A DNA stretch of 64,000 nucleotides, taken from NCBI GenBank assembly GCA_964609245.1, contig CAZSSB010000007.1:41190-105189 (forward strand), written 5' to 3'. A program made the position numbers and the translations under genes. Shown here one piece after another: positions 44,659 through 53,381 of this stretch (positions are counted from its first letter, which is position 1; each line of letters starts with the position of its first letter). Under the pieces are notes generated by a model, which saw only the letters and a program-made list of their open reading frames with translations, had not been told where the DNA came from and searched no databases. The DNA comes from JAFGCY01 sp964609245. Its GTDB lineage: Bacteria > 4484-113 > JAFGCY01.

Positions 44659-46569
44659 TTGACCAGATGGGGATCAGTCGAAGCTGGGCTGGGGCGGACT
44701 GCGATTCTGCTGGTGCTGCTGACTGCGATCACTGCAGGCGCGACGTGCTGCGCGGGTCCTGCCCTGCCGAACGCCTTGGAGTCCGAGCTGGCCAGCGTGC
44801 CCAGCGTCGGGATTGACAGCGCAGTCTGGGCACAACTCACCAGCGAACTCAAGCGGGTCATTGAGCAGGAAGGCACCTCGCGCCGGACCGCCGCGGCTCC
44901 GACTGGCTTTGGCAGCCGCGTGCCAGATCTCAGTCTGCACAATCTCGGCACTGACAAGTACTTCACCTGGTCGTACCGCCAGCACGGGGATTACGATCTC
45001 AACGGCGACGTGAACGTCAGCGACCTGACCCAGGTCGGGGTGCATTTCGGCAAGACCAGCGTCGACGACGACTGGCAGGTGGCCCAGCTGGCCGACGGGG
45101 ACGGCAACGGCGAGGTCGGTGTCAGTGACGTGACGCCGATCGGGCAGAACTTCGGCGGCGTGGTCCACGGCTACGAGCTGCAGTCTCGTCCGGACCCCGG
45201 CTCGCCCTACGCCAAACGCGAGGAGTACGCCTTCGTACCGGGCGACAAGCTCACGGGGATCTACCCGGAATACCAGCATCTCACCACGTTCATTCTATCT
45301 GGACCCGACTATCGGGTCGTACCATATGTTGAGGGCGGGAGCGGCCGCGAATACGGAGTTGAAAGCAACATCTACGAGACCGCCGGCGGCGAACCTACGT
45401 GGACGACGCACCGTGGTAACAACCACCGCGATGGACAGGCACTGACCAGCGGCCCGGCTGCCGCTGATGAAGTCTGGGAGGTCGAGCTGGAGGGGGGGAC
45501 GCTGTTCAACGAACCGGTCGTCGGCGATGACGGTACCATTTTCGTCACCACGATGGGTACCGAGGATCTGGCCAACGAAGTAGTCGGGCGCGGCTACTTG
45601 TACGCGATCCATCCGGACGGAACGCTGTGGTGGCGATTCAGGACCCCGCGAGGCATGGTCATCACGCCGGCGACCTGCCGCCGGGGGCGCGTTGTCATGG
45701 GTGATCTGAGCGGGATGGTCTACTGCCTGGCACCCGACGGGAAGCAGATCTGGCGCAGCCAGATTGCTGGCATGCTGTACCTTGTCGGTCCCCTGCTTGA
45801 GGACGATGGAACTGCGTACATCGTTTCCCATACGCTCTCCGGCATGGATGTCAGTTCCAGCACCCTGTACAAGCTGACAGCGGCCGGGGCCATCGACTGG
45901 AGCAGACCACTCAACGCCCCGGTACTGGCCGCCCCGTTTCACAACTCCACCGGTCACGTGACGCTGGTTGATGAAGCCGGCGAGTTGTATTCCTACGGGG
46001 ATGATGGAGTTCTCGCGTACAACTTCATGCTTCCCGATTCGCCATCATCCTACCTGTACGGCTTCGGGGTCGCGTTTCGTGGGGTGGCCGTCATCTACTG
46101 CACGGACGGTGATGAGCTGGCGGTCGTCGCCGAGAACAACTCGATCACGTGGATTGATGGCCTCGGAGAGACTCCCGTGACCCCACCGTCAATCGGCAAT
46201 GACGACCGCATCGTGTTCGGCACGCAGACGACCGGGCCGGACCCGGTGCAGAAACTGAACAGATACGATGGCGTGGTCGAGCAGTGGGACATGGACGTGG
46301 CCGGCAACATGATGAGCCACATCACGATCGATGACTCGGATACGATGTACTACACGGCATTTCACGCCCACCAGGCCGGTTTCGCTCACATCAACGGCAT
46401 CTACTGCGTGCTGCCTGACCAGACCACCGCCTGGTTTCATCCAACCGGGGAGAACTTCCCCTTTGCCCCGATAATCGCCGACGAGAACCTGATCGTTTGT
46501 CTGGTCACCGAGGGGTGGTTTACGTCCTCAACGCGCTCCTTCCTTACCGGGGTTCGCAGCAGCCAGTAG
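44659..46569 (+). CDS. dockerin-like/PQQ-type propeller lipoprotein (dockerin set 2)
   Basis: This 636-residue exported protein starts at TTG 44659 (GGGAGG 8 nt upstream; the nearby ATG is out of frame). The signal ends around GATCC; the lipobox is weaker than in its relatives. A helix with AVWAQLTSELKRVI precedes two dockerin loops, D111-D122 and D146-D157 (D, D, N-G, V, D positions all filled). The remainder is a PQQ-type beta-propeller with units such as GYLYAIHPDGTLWWRF and GMVYCLAPDGKQIWRS. No catalytic residues are recognised. It is the first of three tandem paralogues. Confidence 0.87.
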   Translation: MTRWGSVEAGLGRTAILLVLLTAITAGATCCAGPALPNALESELASVPSVGIDSAVWAQLTSELKRVIEQEGTSRRTAAAPTGFGSRVPDLSLHNLGTDKYFTWSYRQHGDYDLNGDVNVSDLTQVGVHFGKTSVDDDWQVAQLADGDGNGEVGVSDVTPIGQNFGGVVHGYELQSRPDPGSPYAKREEYAFVPGDKLTGIYPEYQHLTTFILSGPDYRVVPYVEGGSGREYGVESNIYETAGGEPTWTTHRGNNHRDGQALTSGPAAADEVWEVELEGGTLFNEPVVGDDGTIFVTTMGTEDLANEVVGRGYLYAIHPDGTLWWRFRTPRGMVITPATCRRGRVVMGDLSGMVYCLAPDGKQIWRSQIAGMLYLVGPLLEDDGTAYIVSHTLSGMDVSSSTLYKLTAAGAIDWSRPLNAPVLAAPFHNSTGHVTLVDEAGELYSYGDDGVLAYNFMLPDSPSSYLYGFGVAFRGVAVIYCTDGDELAVVAENNSITWIDGLGETPVTPPSIGNDDRIVFGTQTTGPDPVQKLNRYDGVVEQWDMDVAGNMMSHITIDDSDTMYYTAFHAHQAGFAHINGIYCVLPDQTTAWFHPTGENFPFAPIIADENLIVCLVTEGWFTSSTRSFLTGVRSSQ

Positions 46570-46618
46570 CGCTCATCTGGCAGTCGGGCCAAGGCCAGTC
46601 AGTCACTGCCGTCAACGG

Positions 46619-46632
46619 CTGAAGGGTACAAT
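46619..46632 (+). promoter_or_regulatory. conserved -10 element before dockerin set 3
   Basis: This is the second copy of ctgaagggtacaat, at the same distance from its start codon as the copy at 44588. TACAAT is at 46627-46632. Surrounding bases are not conserved apart from a CGGCTG lead-in, which argues that the element itself is under selection. Confidence 0.4.
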
Positions 46633-46692
46633 GCCCCTGGGACGCCCAATCGAGTTGTCGCGATTGTCACCGTCAACCTGGAGGTAGCCGAT

Positions 46693-48600
46693 ATGACTGC
46701 ACAGGGGAGACTATCTCAGCTGCGTCTGGCGAGGACGCTGCCGCTGCTCCTGCTGGTCATCTCAGTATTGGTGGCAGCAGTCTCCTGCTCCGGCTCCGGC
46801 CAGGAGCCCACCGCGCAGCTTGACATCGCAATGACAACCGGCGCGGGCGTGGACCCCGCGCTCTGGGATGAGCTGGTGGACGAACTCGTGCGGGTTCTCG
46901 TACAGGAAGGCACTGCCCGGCGGACGGCCGCCGCGCCGGTCGGCTTTGCCAGTCGGGTCCCGGACCTGAGCACACACCATGTCGCCGGCGAAACGTACTT
47001 CACGTGGTCCTACCGCCAGCACGGTGACTACGACCTGAACGGCGACGTCAATGTCAGCGACCTGACCCAGGTCGGCGTGCACTTCGGCAAGACCACGCTG
47101 AGCGCCGACTGGCAGCAGGCTCAGCTGGCGGACGGCGACGGCAACGGCGAGGTGAACGTCAGCGACGTCACTCCGATCGGGCAGAACTTCGGCGGACGCG
47201 TCAGCGGTTACGAGCTGCAGGTCCGCCAGGACTCGGGGTCGCCATGGGCCAAGAGCTCAGAGCACGCCTTCATTCCGGGTGACAAGCTGACCGGTATCTA
47301 TCCGGAGTACACCCGCGTAAGCCCGTCCATTCTGCCCGGACCGCAGTACCGGGTCGTGCCGTACGTGGACGGTGGTGGCGACCGGCAGTACGGCGTGGAG
47401 AGCAACCTGCTCCAGACCGCCGCCAGCGGCAGCCCCTGGCACACCCATCGCGGCAACAACTTCCGCGACGGACTGGCGCCGGTTGCCGGCCCGGCCGCGA
47501 TCACCGACAGCTGGGAGCTGGACATCGAAGGAGTGGTCTTCATGCAGGAACTGGCCGTGGGCATGGACGGTCTGCTCTACGCCGCAACCTACACGGGAAG
47601 CGGCGAGATCGACGATCCGACTCTTGGCGGCTTTGTCTATGCCATCGACCCGGCGGGCAGCGTCAGCTGGAGGTTCAGAACCGAAGCCGGCATGATGCTG
47701 ACTCCGGCCACCTGCCGTACCGGACGGGTGATCGTCGGCGATATCAGCGGCATTGTCTACTGCCTGGCCCCGGATGGGAAGCAGCACTGGCGCGTCCAGC
47801 TGCCCGGCGTGATCGGCCTCAACAGCCCGCTGGTTGACGACGCCGGAACCGTGTTCATCCTGGCGCACGCGCTCGGCGGTAGTGGCGGCGTCACCTCCAG
47901 TACTCTGCACAAGCTGCTGCCCGATGGTACTGCTGAGTGGGGCAGGCAACTCAACGACCCGGGCCTGATATCGCCCTTCCTCAACTCCCAGGCCCAGCCT
48001 ACCGTTGTTGATAACGCCGGCGAGCTCTACTCCTACGATTACCAGGGCACACTTGCCCAGAACTTCATGCTGCCGGAGCCGCCCGGGGCTTTCATTTATC
48101 CCCACGGGCCGGCGATCCGTGCTGGACTGATGGTCTATTGCTCGGACAGTGACCAGCTGAGATTCCACATGGATGACGACACATTCGAGGGCCACGTTGA
48201 TCTCGGAGAAGAGGGGATCACGATGCCCTCGCTGAACAACGAAAGCAAGATTATCTTCGGTTCGAGAACACTTGATCCTAACCCGGCCCTGCGCATCAAC
48301 CACTACACTGCGGGAATCGAGGACTGGGAGTACGCGATCTCGGGTACGGTCGTCAGCGACATCGCGATCGACAGCGAGGATCGGATGTTCTACGGCACGT
48401 GGCTGGCATCCGAGGTGCCGCTGACCAACGGAGTCTACTGCCTCGAGCCGGACCAGACGATCGCCTGGTATTTCCCGACTGACGAGTGGGCCGCGACCGC
48501 GGTGACGATCGCCGGCGAGAACATGCTGGCCTGCGTCTTGCTCGAGGGGTGGGATGATCCGCAGTCGACCACGAAGGTGCTGGGGATCCGCGGGGACTAG
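46693..48600 (+). CDS. dockerin-like/PQQ-type propeller lipoprotein (dockerin set 3)
   Basis: This 635-residue lipoprotein (LVAAVSC, C32) has the helix PALWDELVDELVRVL, dockerin loops D112-D123 and D147-D158, and a PQQ-type propeller (GFVYAIDPAGSVSWRF, GIVYCLAPDGKQHWRV). It is close to its neighbours in the first 175 residues and more divergent after. ATG at 46693 follows GGAGGT. The final 99 bp including the stop are repeated exactly at 50730-50828, downstream of the next paralogue. A role as a calcium-dependent surface module is inferred; there is no enzyme signature. Confidence 0.87.
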   Translation: MTAQGRLSQLRLARTLPLLLLVISVLVAAVSCSGSGQEPTAQLDIAMTTGAGVDPALWDELVDELVRVLVQEGTARRTAAAPVGFASRVPDLSTHHVAGETYFTWSYRQHGDYDLNGDVNVSDLTQVGVHFGKTTLSADWQQAQLADGDGNGEVNVSDVTPIGQNFGGRVSGYELQVRQDSGSPWAKSSEHAFIPGDKLTGIYPEYTRVSPSILPGPQYRVVPYVDGGGDRQYGVESNLLQTAASGSPWHTHRGNNFRDGLAPVAGPAAITDSWELDIEGVVFMQELAVGMDGLLYAATYTGSGEIDDPTLGGFVYAIDPAGSVSWRFRTEAGMMLTPATCRTGRVIVGDISGIVYCLAPDGKQHWRVQLPGVIGLNSPLVDDAGTVFILAHALGGSGGVTSSTLHKLLPDGTAEWGRQLNDPGLISPFLNSQAQPTVVDNAGELYSYDYQGTLAQNFMLPEPPGAFIYPHGPAIRAGLMVYCSDSDQLRFHMDDDTFEGHVDLGEEGITMPSLNNESKIIFGSRTLDPNPALRINHYTAGIEDWEYAISGTVVSDIAIDSEDRMFYGTWLASEVPLTNGVYCLEPDQTIAWYFPTDEWAATAVTIAGENMLACVLLEGWDDPQSTTKVLGIRGD

Positions 48601-48767
48601 CCCGGCAGCCAGAGTCGCTGGTTGACATCCGGTCAGGATGCTTGCTCGTTCATTCTGTACTCGACTGCACATTCTCCGGCAAATAGAGCAGCGCTGAGCG
48701 CGGTATTACTCCCGGTAGCGTACTAACTTGCGCACACATTACTCAGTTCAAAACAAGGGGATATGGA

Positions 48768-50687
48768 ATGATGAGGATTTCTGATGCACGCCTTCCACGC
48801 ACATCAGGCCTGGCTGCAGCGTCAGTAGCGCTGTGCACTGCGGCAATGCTGGCATTCAGTTCCTGTGGTGGCAGCGGTCAGCTCGCGGCTGCCGACGCCA
48901 GCGCCGACGCAGTGCCTGACCGCTCAATCGACCCGGCAATCTGGTCGCAGCTGACCAGCGAACTGGCGAGCGTGATCGTGCAGGAGGGCACGGCGCGACG
49001 CACAGCCGCGGCACCGACGGGCTTCGGCAGCCGGGTTCCCGATCTGACCGTGCATGAGGCTGGCGGCCAAGCCGTGTTCACGTGGTCCTACCGCCAGCAC
49101 GGCGACTACGATCTCAACGGCGAGGTCAACGTCAGCGACCTGACGCAGGTCGGAGTGCACTTCGGCAAGACCACGCTGGACGACGACTGGCAGATCGCTC
49201 AGCTGGCCGATGGCGACGGCAACGGTGAGGTCGGCGTCAGCGATGTGACACCGATCGGCCAGAACTTCGGCGGCCGGATCGACGGCTACGAACTCCAGGG
49301 CCGCATCAATCCCGATTCCGAGTATCTGCTCAAGGGCGAACTGGCATCCGCACCCGGGGATAAGCTGTCGGGCCTGTACCCGCAGTATGCACTGGCCTTT
49401 CCCCCCCTGCCGGTCGGACCCGAGTACCGCGTGGTGCCCTACGTCGACTCCGGCGGTGAACGCAGCTACGGAACGGAGAGCAACCTCTACCAGACGCTGC
49501 ACAACCTTGACTTACACTGGCACACCAAGAACGGCAGCAACTACCGCGACAATCTTGCGCCGGCCGTCGGCCCCAGCACCGATCCGGAGGCCTGGCAGGT
49601 TGCGCTGGACGGCGACGTCTTCCTGCAGCAGCCGATAATCGGCGCGGTCGACAGCATCTACATCGGCACCTTCTCTGACTCCGTCGGGGGACTGGAGTTC
49701 ACGGGCACGGGCTACATGTACTGCATCAGCCGCGCGGGCGAGGTCAGCTGGCGATTTGCCACTCAAGATGGCATCGTCTCCAGCGCGGCAGCCAGCCGTA
49801 GCGGACGAGTCGTCTTCGGCGACGCGGGCGGCAGGGCCTACTGCCTTGCGCCGGACGGCAAGCAACTCTGGCGCCGGCAGCTGCCGGGTCTGCTGATGCT
49901 CGCCAGCCCGCTGATCGATGACATCGGGACCACGTTCATTGTCACGCACACCATCAGCGGGGAGTCGCTGGCGGCCAGCACGCTCTACAAACTCCTGCCC
50001 GACGGCAGTATCGACTGGAGCCGGCCCCTCAACGACTCCTGCCTGATGTCGCCATTCCTCAATTCGCAGAACGAGGTTACGGTCGTCGATGGGAACTCGG
50101 AGCTCTACTCCTTCGACTACGACGGCGTGGCCACCCAGAACTTCATGCTTCCCGATCCCCCGCTGAGCGGGGGCTTCCTCGGCTACAACATCGCTATCCG
50201 AGACGTGGCGATTGCCTATAGCACGAGCAACGATTCGGTACGGGTGGTGCTGGAGGACAACTCGTTTACCGGCGCGATCGTTCTTGGCGAGGAAGCAATC
50301 ACGGGGCCGGTCCTGACCAATGACAACGATATTGTCCTCGGCACGAAGACGCTCGCACCCGACCCGGTATTCAAGTTGAACCACTACACCGGGAATGTGG
50401 AGAACTGGGACATGATCATTCCGGGCAACCTCCTCACCGGCATCGCTGTCGATCAGGCCGACCAGATGTACATCAGTACGTACTTCCTGAATGAGGTCGC
50501 CCCACCGGGCACCAACGGTGTGTCCTGTGTCCTGCCTGATCAGACGGTGGCCTGGTTCTATCCGTCGGGGGATGCCGTACCGTTCGCACCGGTCGTTGCC
50601 GATGACAATCTGGTGCTGTGTGTGCTCGGTGGTAGTCTGTTCACAAGCGAAGGGAACTCCTCGCTGATGGGTATCAGCGGCAGCTAG
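48768..50687 (+). CDS. dockerin-like/PQQ-type propeller lipoprotein (dockerin set 4)
   Basis: This 639-residue lipoprotein (MLAFSSC, C33) has the helix AIWSQLTSELASVI, dockerin loops D113-D124 and D148-D159, and propeller units GYMYCISRAGEVSWRF and GRAYCLAPDGKQLWRR. ATG at 48768 is preceded by AAGGGG. The 167-bp upstream gap lacks the 14-mer element of the two preceding paralogues and is AT-richer, so its control may differ. A fragment of paralogue 3's 3' end follows its stop by about 40 bp, which implies this copy was inserted or rearranged relative to an ancestral order. Confidence 0.87.
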   Translation: MMRISDARLPRTSGLAAASVALCTAAMLAFSSCGGSGQLAAADASADAVPDRSIDPAIWSQLTSELASVIVQEGTARRTAAAPTGFGSRVPDLTVHEAGGQAVFTWSYRQHGDYDLNGEVNVSDLTQVGVHFGKTTLDDDWQIAQLADGDGNGEVGVSDVTPIGQNFGGRIDGYELQGRINPDSEYLLKGELASAPGDKLSGLYPQYALAFPPLPVGPEYRVVPYVDSGGERSYGTESNLYQTLHNLDLHWHTKNGSNYRDNLAPAVGPSTDPEAWQVALDGDVFLQQPIIGAVDSIYIGTFSDSVGGLEFTGTGYMYCISRAGEVSWRFATQDGIVSSAAASRSGRVVFGDAGGRAYCLAPDGKQLWRRQLPGLLMLASPLIDDIGTTFIVTHTISGESLAASTLYKLLPDGSIDWSRPLNDSCLMSPFLNSQNEVTVVDGNSELYSFDYDGVATQNFMLPDPPLSGGFLGYNIAIRDVAIAYSTSNDSVRVVLEDNSFTGAIVLGEEAITGPVLTNDNDIVLGTKTLAPDPVFKLNHYTGNVENWDMIIPGNLLTGIAVDQADQMYISTYFLNEVAPPGTNGVSCVLPDQTVAWFYPSGDAVPFAPVVADDNLVLCVLGGSLFTSEGNSSLMGISGS

Positions 50688-50722
50688 CACCAGCGGCACG
50701 AAGCTGATGGTCGACAACCGGT

Positions 50723-50828
50723 GACCGCCGTGACGATCGCCGGCGAGAACATGCTGGCCTGCGTCTTGCTCGAGGGGTGGGATGATCCGCAGTCGACCAC
50801 GAAGGTGCTGGGGATCCGCGGGGACTAG
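50723..50828 (+). pseudogene. detached 3' end of a dockerin-like propeller gene (duplication scar)
   Basis: Positions 50730-50828 are identical to 48502-48600, the last 33 codons' worth of dockerin set 3 including its TAG. The match extends to 50723 with one mismatch. No start, signal peptide or dockerin part is attached, so it cannot be expressed as a normal protein. It lies 11 bp before the CPBP protease gene. This suggests that the ancestral gene next to the protease had this tail and that a tandem rearrangement placed another paralogue between. Confidence 0.9.
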
Positions 50829-50839
50829 CTGCTGATTCC

Positions 50840-51619
50840 ATGTCTCAGCCGTCGAATATACTGACGGTCATGGAAGAACCTGCGCCCGCCAGGGTCGCCG
50901 CCCGGCGATGGACCGTCCAGTTGCTGGGGCTGCTGCTGGGACCAGTGCTGGTCTACGGCGTGCTGATCTACCGCTCGCTCCACAGCACCGGTGGCGGCGG
51001 TAGCGGATGGGGCAGCCCCTGGTACTGGCTCTACGCCACGGCCTACTACGCCGTGGGATTCGCCGGCTGGCTGTTCCTGATCTATCGCTTCGTCTGCCGC
51101 CAGCCGCTAGCGCGGCTCAATCGGAGGCCAGGCAGCTTCCGGTCTGATCTGCTGGCAGGTCTGCTGCTGCTCGCTGCGTTGCTGGTGCTGTGCCGCGCCT
51201 TCTACTGGGTGCAGTGCACCATCTTCCCGCTGGAATCATCGGGCAGCGTGGAGGAGATCCATAGCCAAGCCGCGGTCAATCCCTGGTCGGTGCTGATGGT
51301 GGTCGGACCCTACAGCTTCCTGGCCGCGGGCATGATGGAGGAGTTCAACCGGGTCTTTCTGCTGGAGCGCGCCTGGGCGCTGTGGCCGGGCCAGGTCTCC
51401 GCGGCGGTGATGATCGCCCTGTCGACATTGCTGTTCGGCCTGTGCCACTGCTACCAGGGCCTGATCGGCGTGGTCAACACGGCCTTCTTCGGTCTGCTGC
51501 TGGCGCTCTACTACTACCGCTTCGGCCGCATCCTGCCGATGATCATCGCCCACGGCTTCTACTCCGCCTGGGTAACGGTGGAGGGAATGCTGTGGGTAGT
51601 CGCTTACGGGCAGCGGTAG
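50840..51619 (+). CDS. CPBP-family intramembrane metalloprotease (Rce1/CAAX-like)
   Basis: This 259-residue protein has about six to seven transmembrane helices and the three CPBP motifs in order: EEFNR (E167-E168-x-x-R171), F199-x-x-x-H203 (FGLCH), and H238 (IIAHGFYSA). These residues bind the catalytic metal in Rce1-type proteases. Bacterial relatives act in protein maturation or self-immunity; the substrate here is unknown. The ribosome-binding site is weak. The gene directly follows the duplication scar, so its original upstream neighbour was probably a dockerin-like lipoprotein gene. Confidence 0.82.
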   Translation: MSQPSNILTVMEEPAPARVAARRWTVQLLGLLLGPVLVYGVLIYRSLHSTGGGGSGWGSPWYWLYATAYYAVGFAGWLFLIYRFVCRQPLARLNRRPGSFRSDLLAGLLLLAALLVLCRAFYWVQCTIFPLESSGSVEEIHSQAAVNPWSVLMVVGPYSFLAAGMMEEFNRVFLLERAWALWPGQVSAAVMIALSTLLFGLCHCYQGLIGVVNTAFFGLLLALYYYRFGRILPMIIAHGFYSAWVTVEGMLWVVAYGQR

Positions 51620-51714
51620 CGTCGCAGGCACTGCGCCGTACCCGCTGGCTGGACCTCGATCCCACGCTGGATGCGCGCAAAGGCCATCGTCGCGGGTATT
51701 AGTCCGTAGAGCTT

Positions 51715-52272
51715 ATGGACAAGAGAATGACCAGATTCGGTTGGACCCTGGCGATTGCAACTCTCGTAGTGCTGGCTATCGGCCTGGCGGGGTGGCAGCT
51801 TTCCGCCGCGATCGCTGACAGCCAGCCGGACGGCGATGTTGAGGTGGAGACACAGATGCAGGACGACTACGAAACCAAGGCCAGAGAAGAGCTGACACCC
51901 GCGCAGTACGACGTCTGCTTTCTGAAGGGCACGGAGCCGCCCGGCAGCGGCGAGTACTACCAGCACTTCGAGCCGGGCACTTACCAATGCATCGTATGCG
52001 GCAACGAGCTGTTCCCTTCCGAAACCAAGTACGATTCCGGAACGGGCTGGCCAGCGTTCTACGACGCAGTCGGCAGTGACGCGCTGGCCACGCAGACTGA
52101 CACCAGCGAGGGAATGATACGTGTCGAGGTGATGTGCGGCAAGTGCGGAGCCCATCTGGGGCACGTGTTCCCCGACGGTCCGGAACCGACCGGCCAGCGC
52201 TACTGCATCAACTCGCTGGCGCTCACGTTCGTACCGGCGGAGGACGACGCAGCTCCGCCCGCCACACGCTAG
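51715..52272 (+). CDS. msrB: membrane-anchored peptide-methionine (R)-S-oxide reductase
   Basis: This 185-residue MsrB repairs methionine-R-sulfoxide. An N-terminal helix (about 10-32) should export and anchor it, so it acts outside the cytoplasm, near the lipoproteins. Zinc ligands are C92, C95, C141 and C144, and the catalytic cysteine is C164 in RYCINSLAL. The usual recycling cysteine in the SGxGWP motif is Thr here (SGTGWPAF). C68, in an unusual YDVCFLKGTEPP segment, might substitute. The stop codon overlaps the stop of the convergent next gene (shared CTAG). Confidence 0.93.
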   Translation: MDKRMTRFGWTLAIATLVVLAIGLAGWQLSAAIADSQPDGDVEVETQMQDDYETKAREELTPAQYDVCFLKGTEPPGSGEYYQHFEPGTYQCIVCGNELFPSETKYDSGTGWPAFYDAVGSDALATQTDTSEGMIRVEVMCGKCGAHLGHVFPDGPEPTGQRYCINSLALTFVPAEDDAAPPATR

Positions 52273-53150
52273 AGCAGCGAGCGCTCACCTTCTTCCGCCA
52301 GCCCCAGTCCCGCGCCGGCAACCGCGAGCGTGGCGCTGCTCGCTGGATCGAGTACCGGATTGGTGTGATTGAAGTGGATGAACCGGATCTTGGCGCGCTC
52401 GGGCGCCGGCAGTGCAGCAAAGCGCTCAGTGCTGTCCCGGATGAGAGGATGGGGCACAGTGGACATCTCGCGGCCGGGCAGTTCCTCGCTGTCGTAGAAC
52501 GTGCCATCGAGATAGGCGGCGTCCGTCGTGGCGACTACTTCCTCGACACTCCTGTCCCAGCGCTCCCAGCCGTCGATATCGGGCAGATACACCGCCGAGC
52601 GCTGCGGACCCTCGATGCGGAAGCCCACGGTCTCGGACAGCTCGTCGCGATGCGGCACCAGCAGGGGCTCGGCAGTTATGTGGTCCCCGAGCCTGACCGG
52701 CGCGCCATCGGTCAGATCGCGAAGCGCGATGTTCTCGTCCGCAATCAGCCGGCTCCAGGGAGCGTTGTGCTCCAGAAACCGCCGCATCCGCGGCATCGCA
52801 TACACGGGCATCGCGCTCGTACTAAGCGCCTCGTGCCCGAGGTGGATCAGCCCCGCGTAGTGGCCGATGTGCGCGTGCGTAAGCAGGATGCCACTCAGCG
52901 GCGTGCCATCTCCCGCTGGCAGCAACTGCTCCAGCATCCGCAGCTGCGCGGGGAAGTCCGGCGTGCAGTCAACCATCCAGCGCCCGCCGCTCTGCGGATC
53001 GACTACGCCAAGGCAGCTGACGTGCCGCCGCAACCCGGGATCAGTCCAGGCCGGGGCGCAGCATGGACCGCTGCAACCCGCTGCGGGATAGCCCGCGTCC
53101 TGGGCGATGCCCAGCACCGTGCAGTACGGATGTGCTTCGGACGCGACCAT
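52269..53150 (-). CDS. PqqB-like metallo-beta-lactamase-fold hydrolase
   Basis: This 293-residue protein opens with TVLGIAQDAGYP and a cysteine cluster (C26, C30, C31) like the PqqB zinc site. A metal-binding THAHIGH motif (H92, H94, H97), PHRDELSETVGF (H167), LPDIDGW (D191) and FNHTNPVL (H262) follow, all in PqqB order. The aspartate usual in HxHxDH is Gly. No pqqA, C, D or E genes are nearby, so pyrroloquinoline quinone synthesis is not established; PqqB-like orphans occur widely. No signal peptide is seen, so it should be cytoplasmic. Confidence 0.75.
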   Translation of the reverse strand: MVASEAHPYCTVLGIAQDAGYPAAGCSGPCCAPAWTDPGLRRHVSCLGVVDPQSGGRWMVDCTPDFPAQLRMLEQLLPAGDGTPLSGILLTHAHIGHYAGLIHLGHEALSTSAMPVYAMPRMRRFLEHNAPWSRLIADENIALRDLTDGAPVRLGDHITAEPLLVPHRDELSETVGFRIEGPQRSAVYLPDIDGWERWDRSVEEVVATTDAAYLDGTFYDSEELPGREMSTVPHPLIRDSTERFAALPAPERAKIRFIHFNHTNPVLDPASSATLAVAGAGLGLAEEGERSLL

Positions 53151-53331
53151 ATCCGTCCGACAGTCTAGCAGTCAGGCCAACCCACCTGCGTGATACCGAC
53201 GAAGCCGGGTGCTCGCTGCTGGCAGCCTCCGCTAGCCGCCACGCTCTCGTCGTGCCTGGCCGCGCCGCACGGCATTCCAGGGCAGATCAACGCTGAACCC
53301 AGGCCCATGCCGTGCCAGCCGGCTTCTGAGT

Positions 53332-53337
53332 TATAAT
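53332..53337 (+). promoter_or_regulatory. -10 box of the TolB-like lipoprotein gene
   Basis: TATAAT lies 45 bp before the ATG at 53382 in a 231-bp divergent gap. The -35 region is GC-rich and poor. The ribosome-binding site GGAGAGG follows at the normal distance from the start. Confidence 0.45.
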
Positions 53338-53381
53338 GGCGTGAATCCGCTACTTGATATTTCTTCTTGTGGGAGAGGACC

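Noticed and set aside
44659..50687. Quinoprotein dehydrogenases
   Set aside because: The propeller units resemble PQQ-dehydrogenase repeats, but no cofactor-binding or catalytic residues are seen. Repeats of this type are common in non-enzymatic proteins such as BamB.
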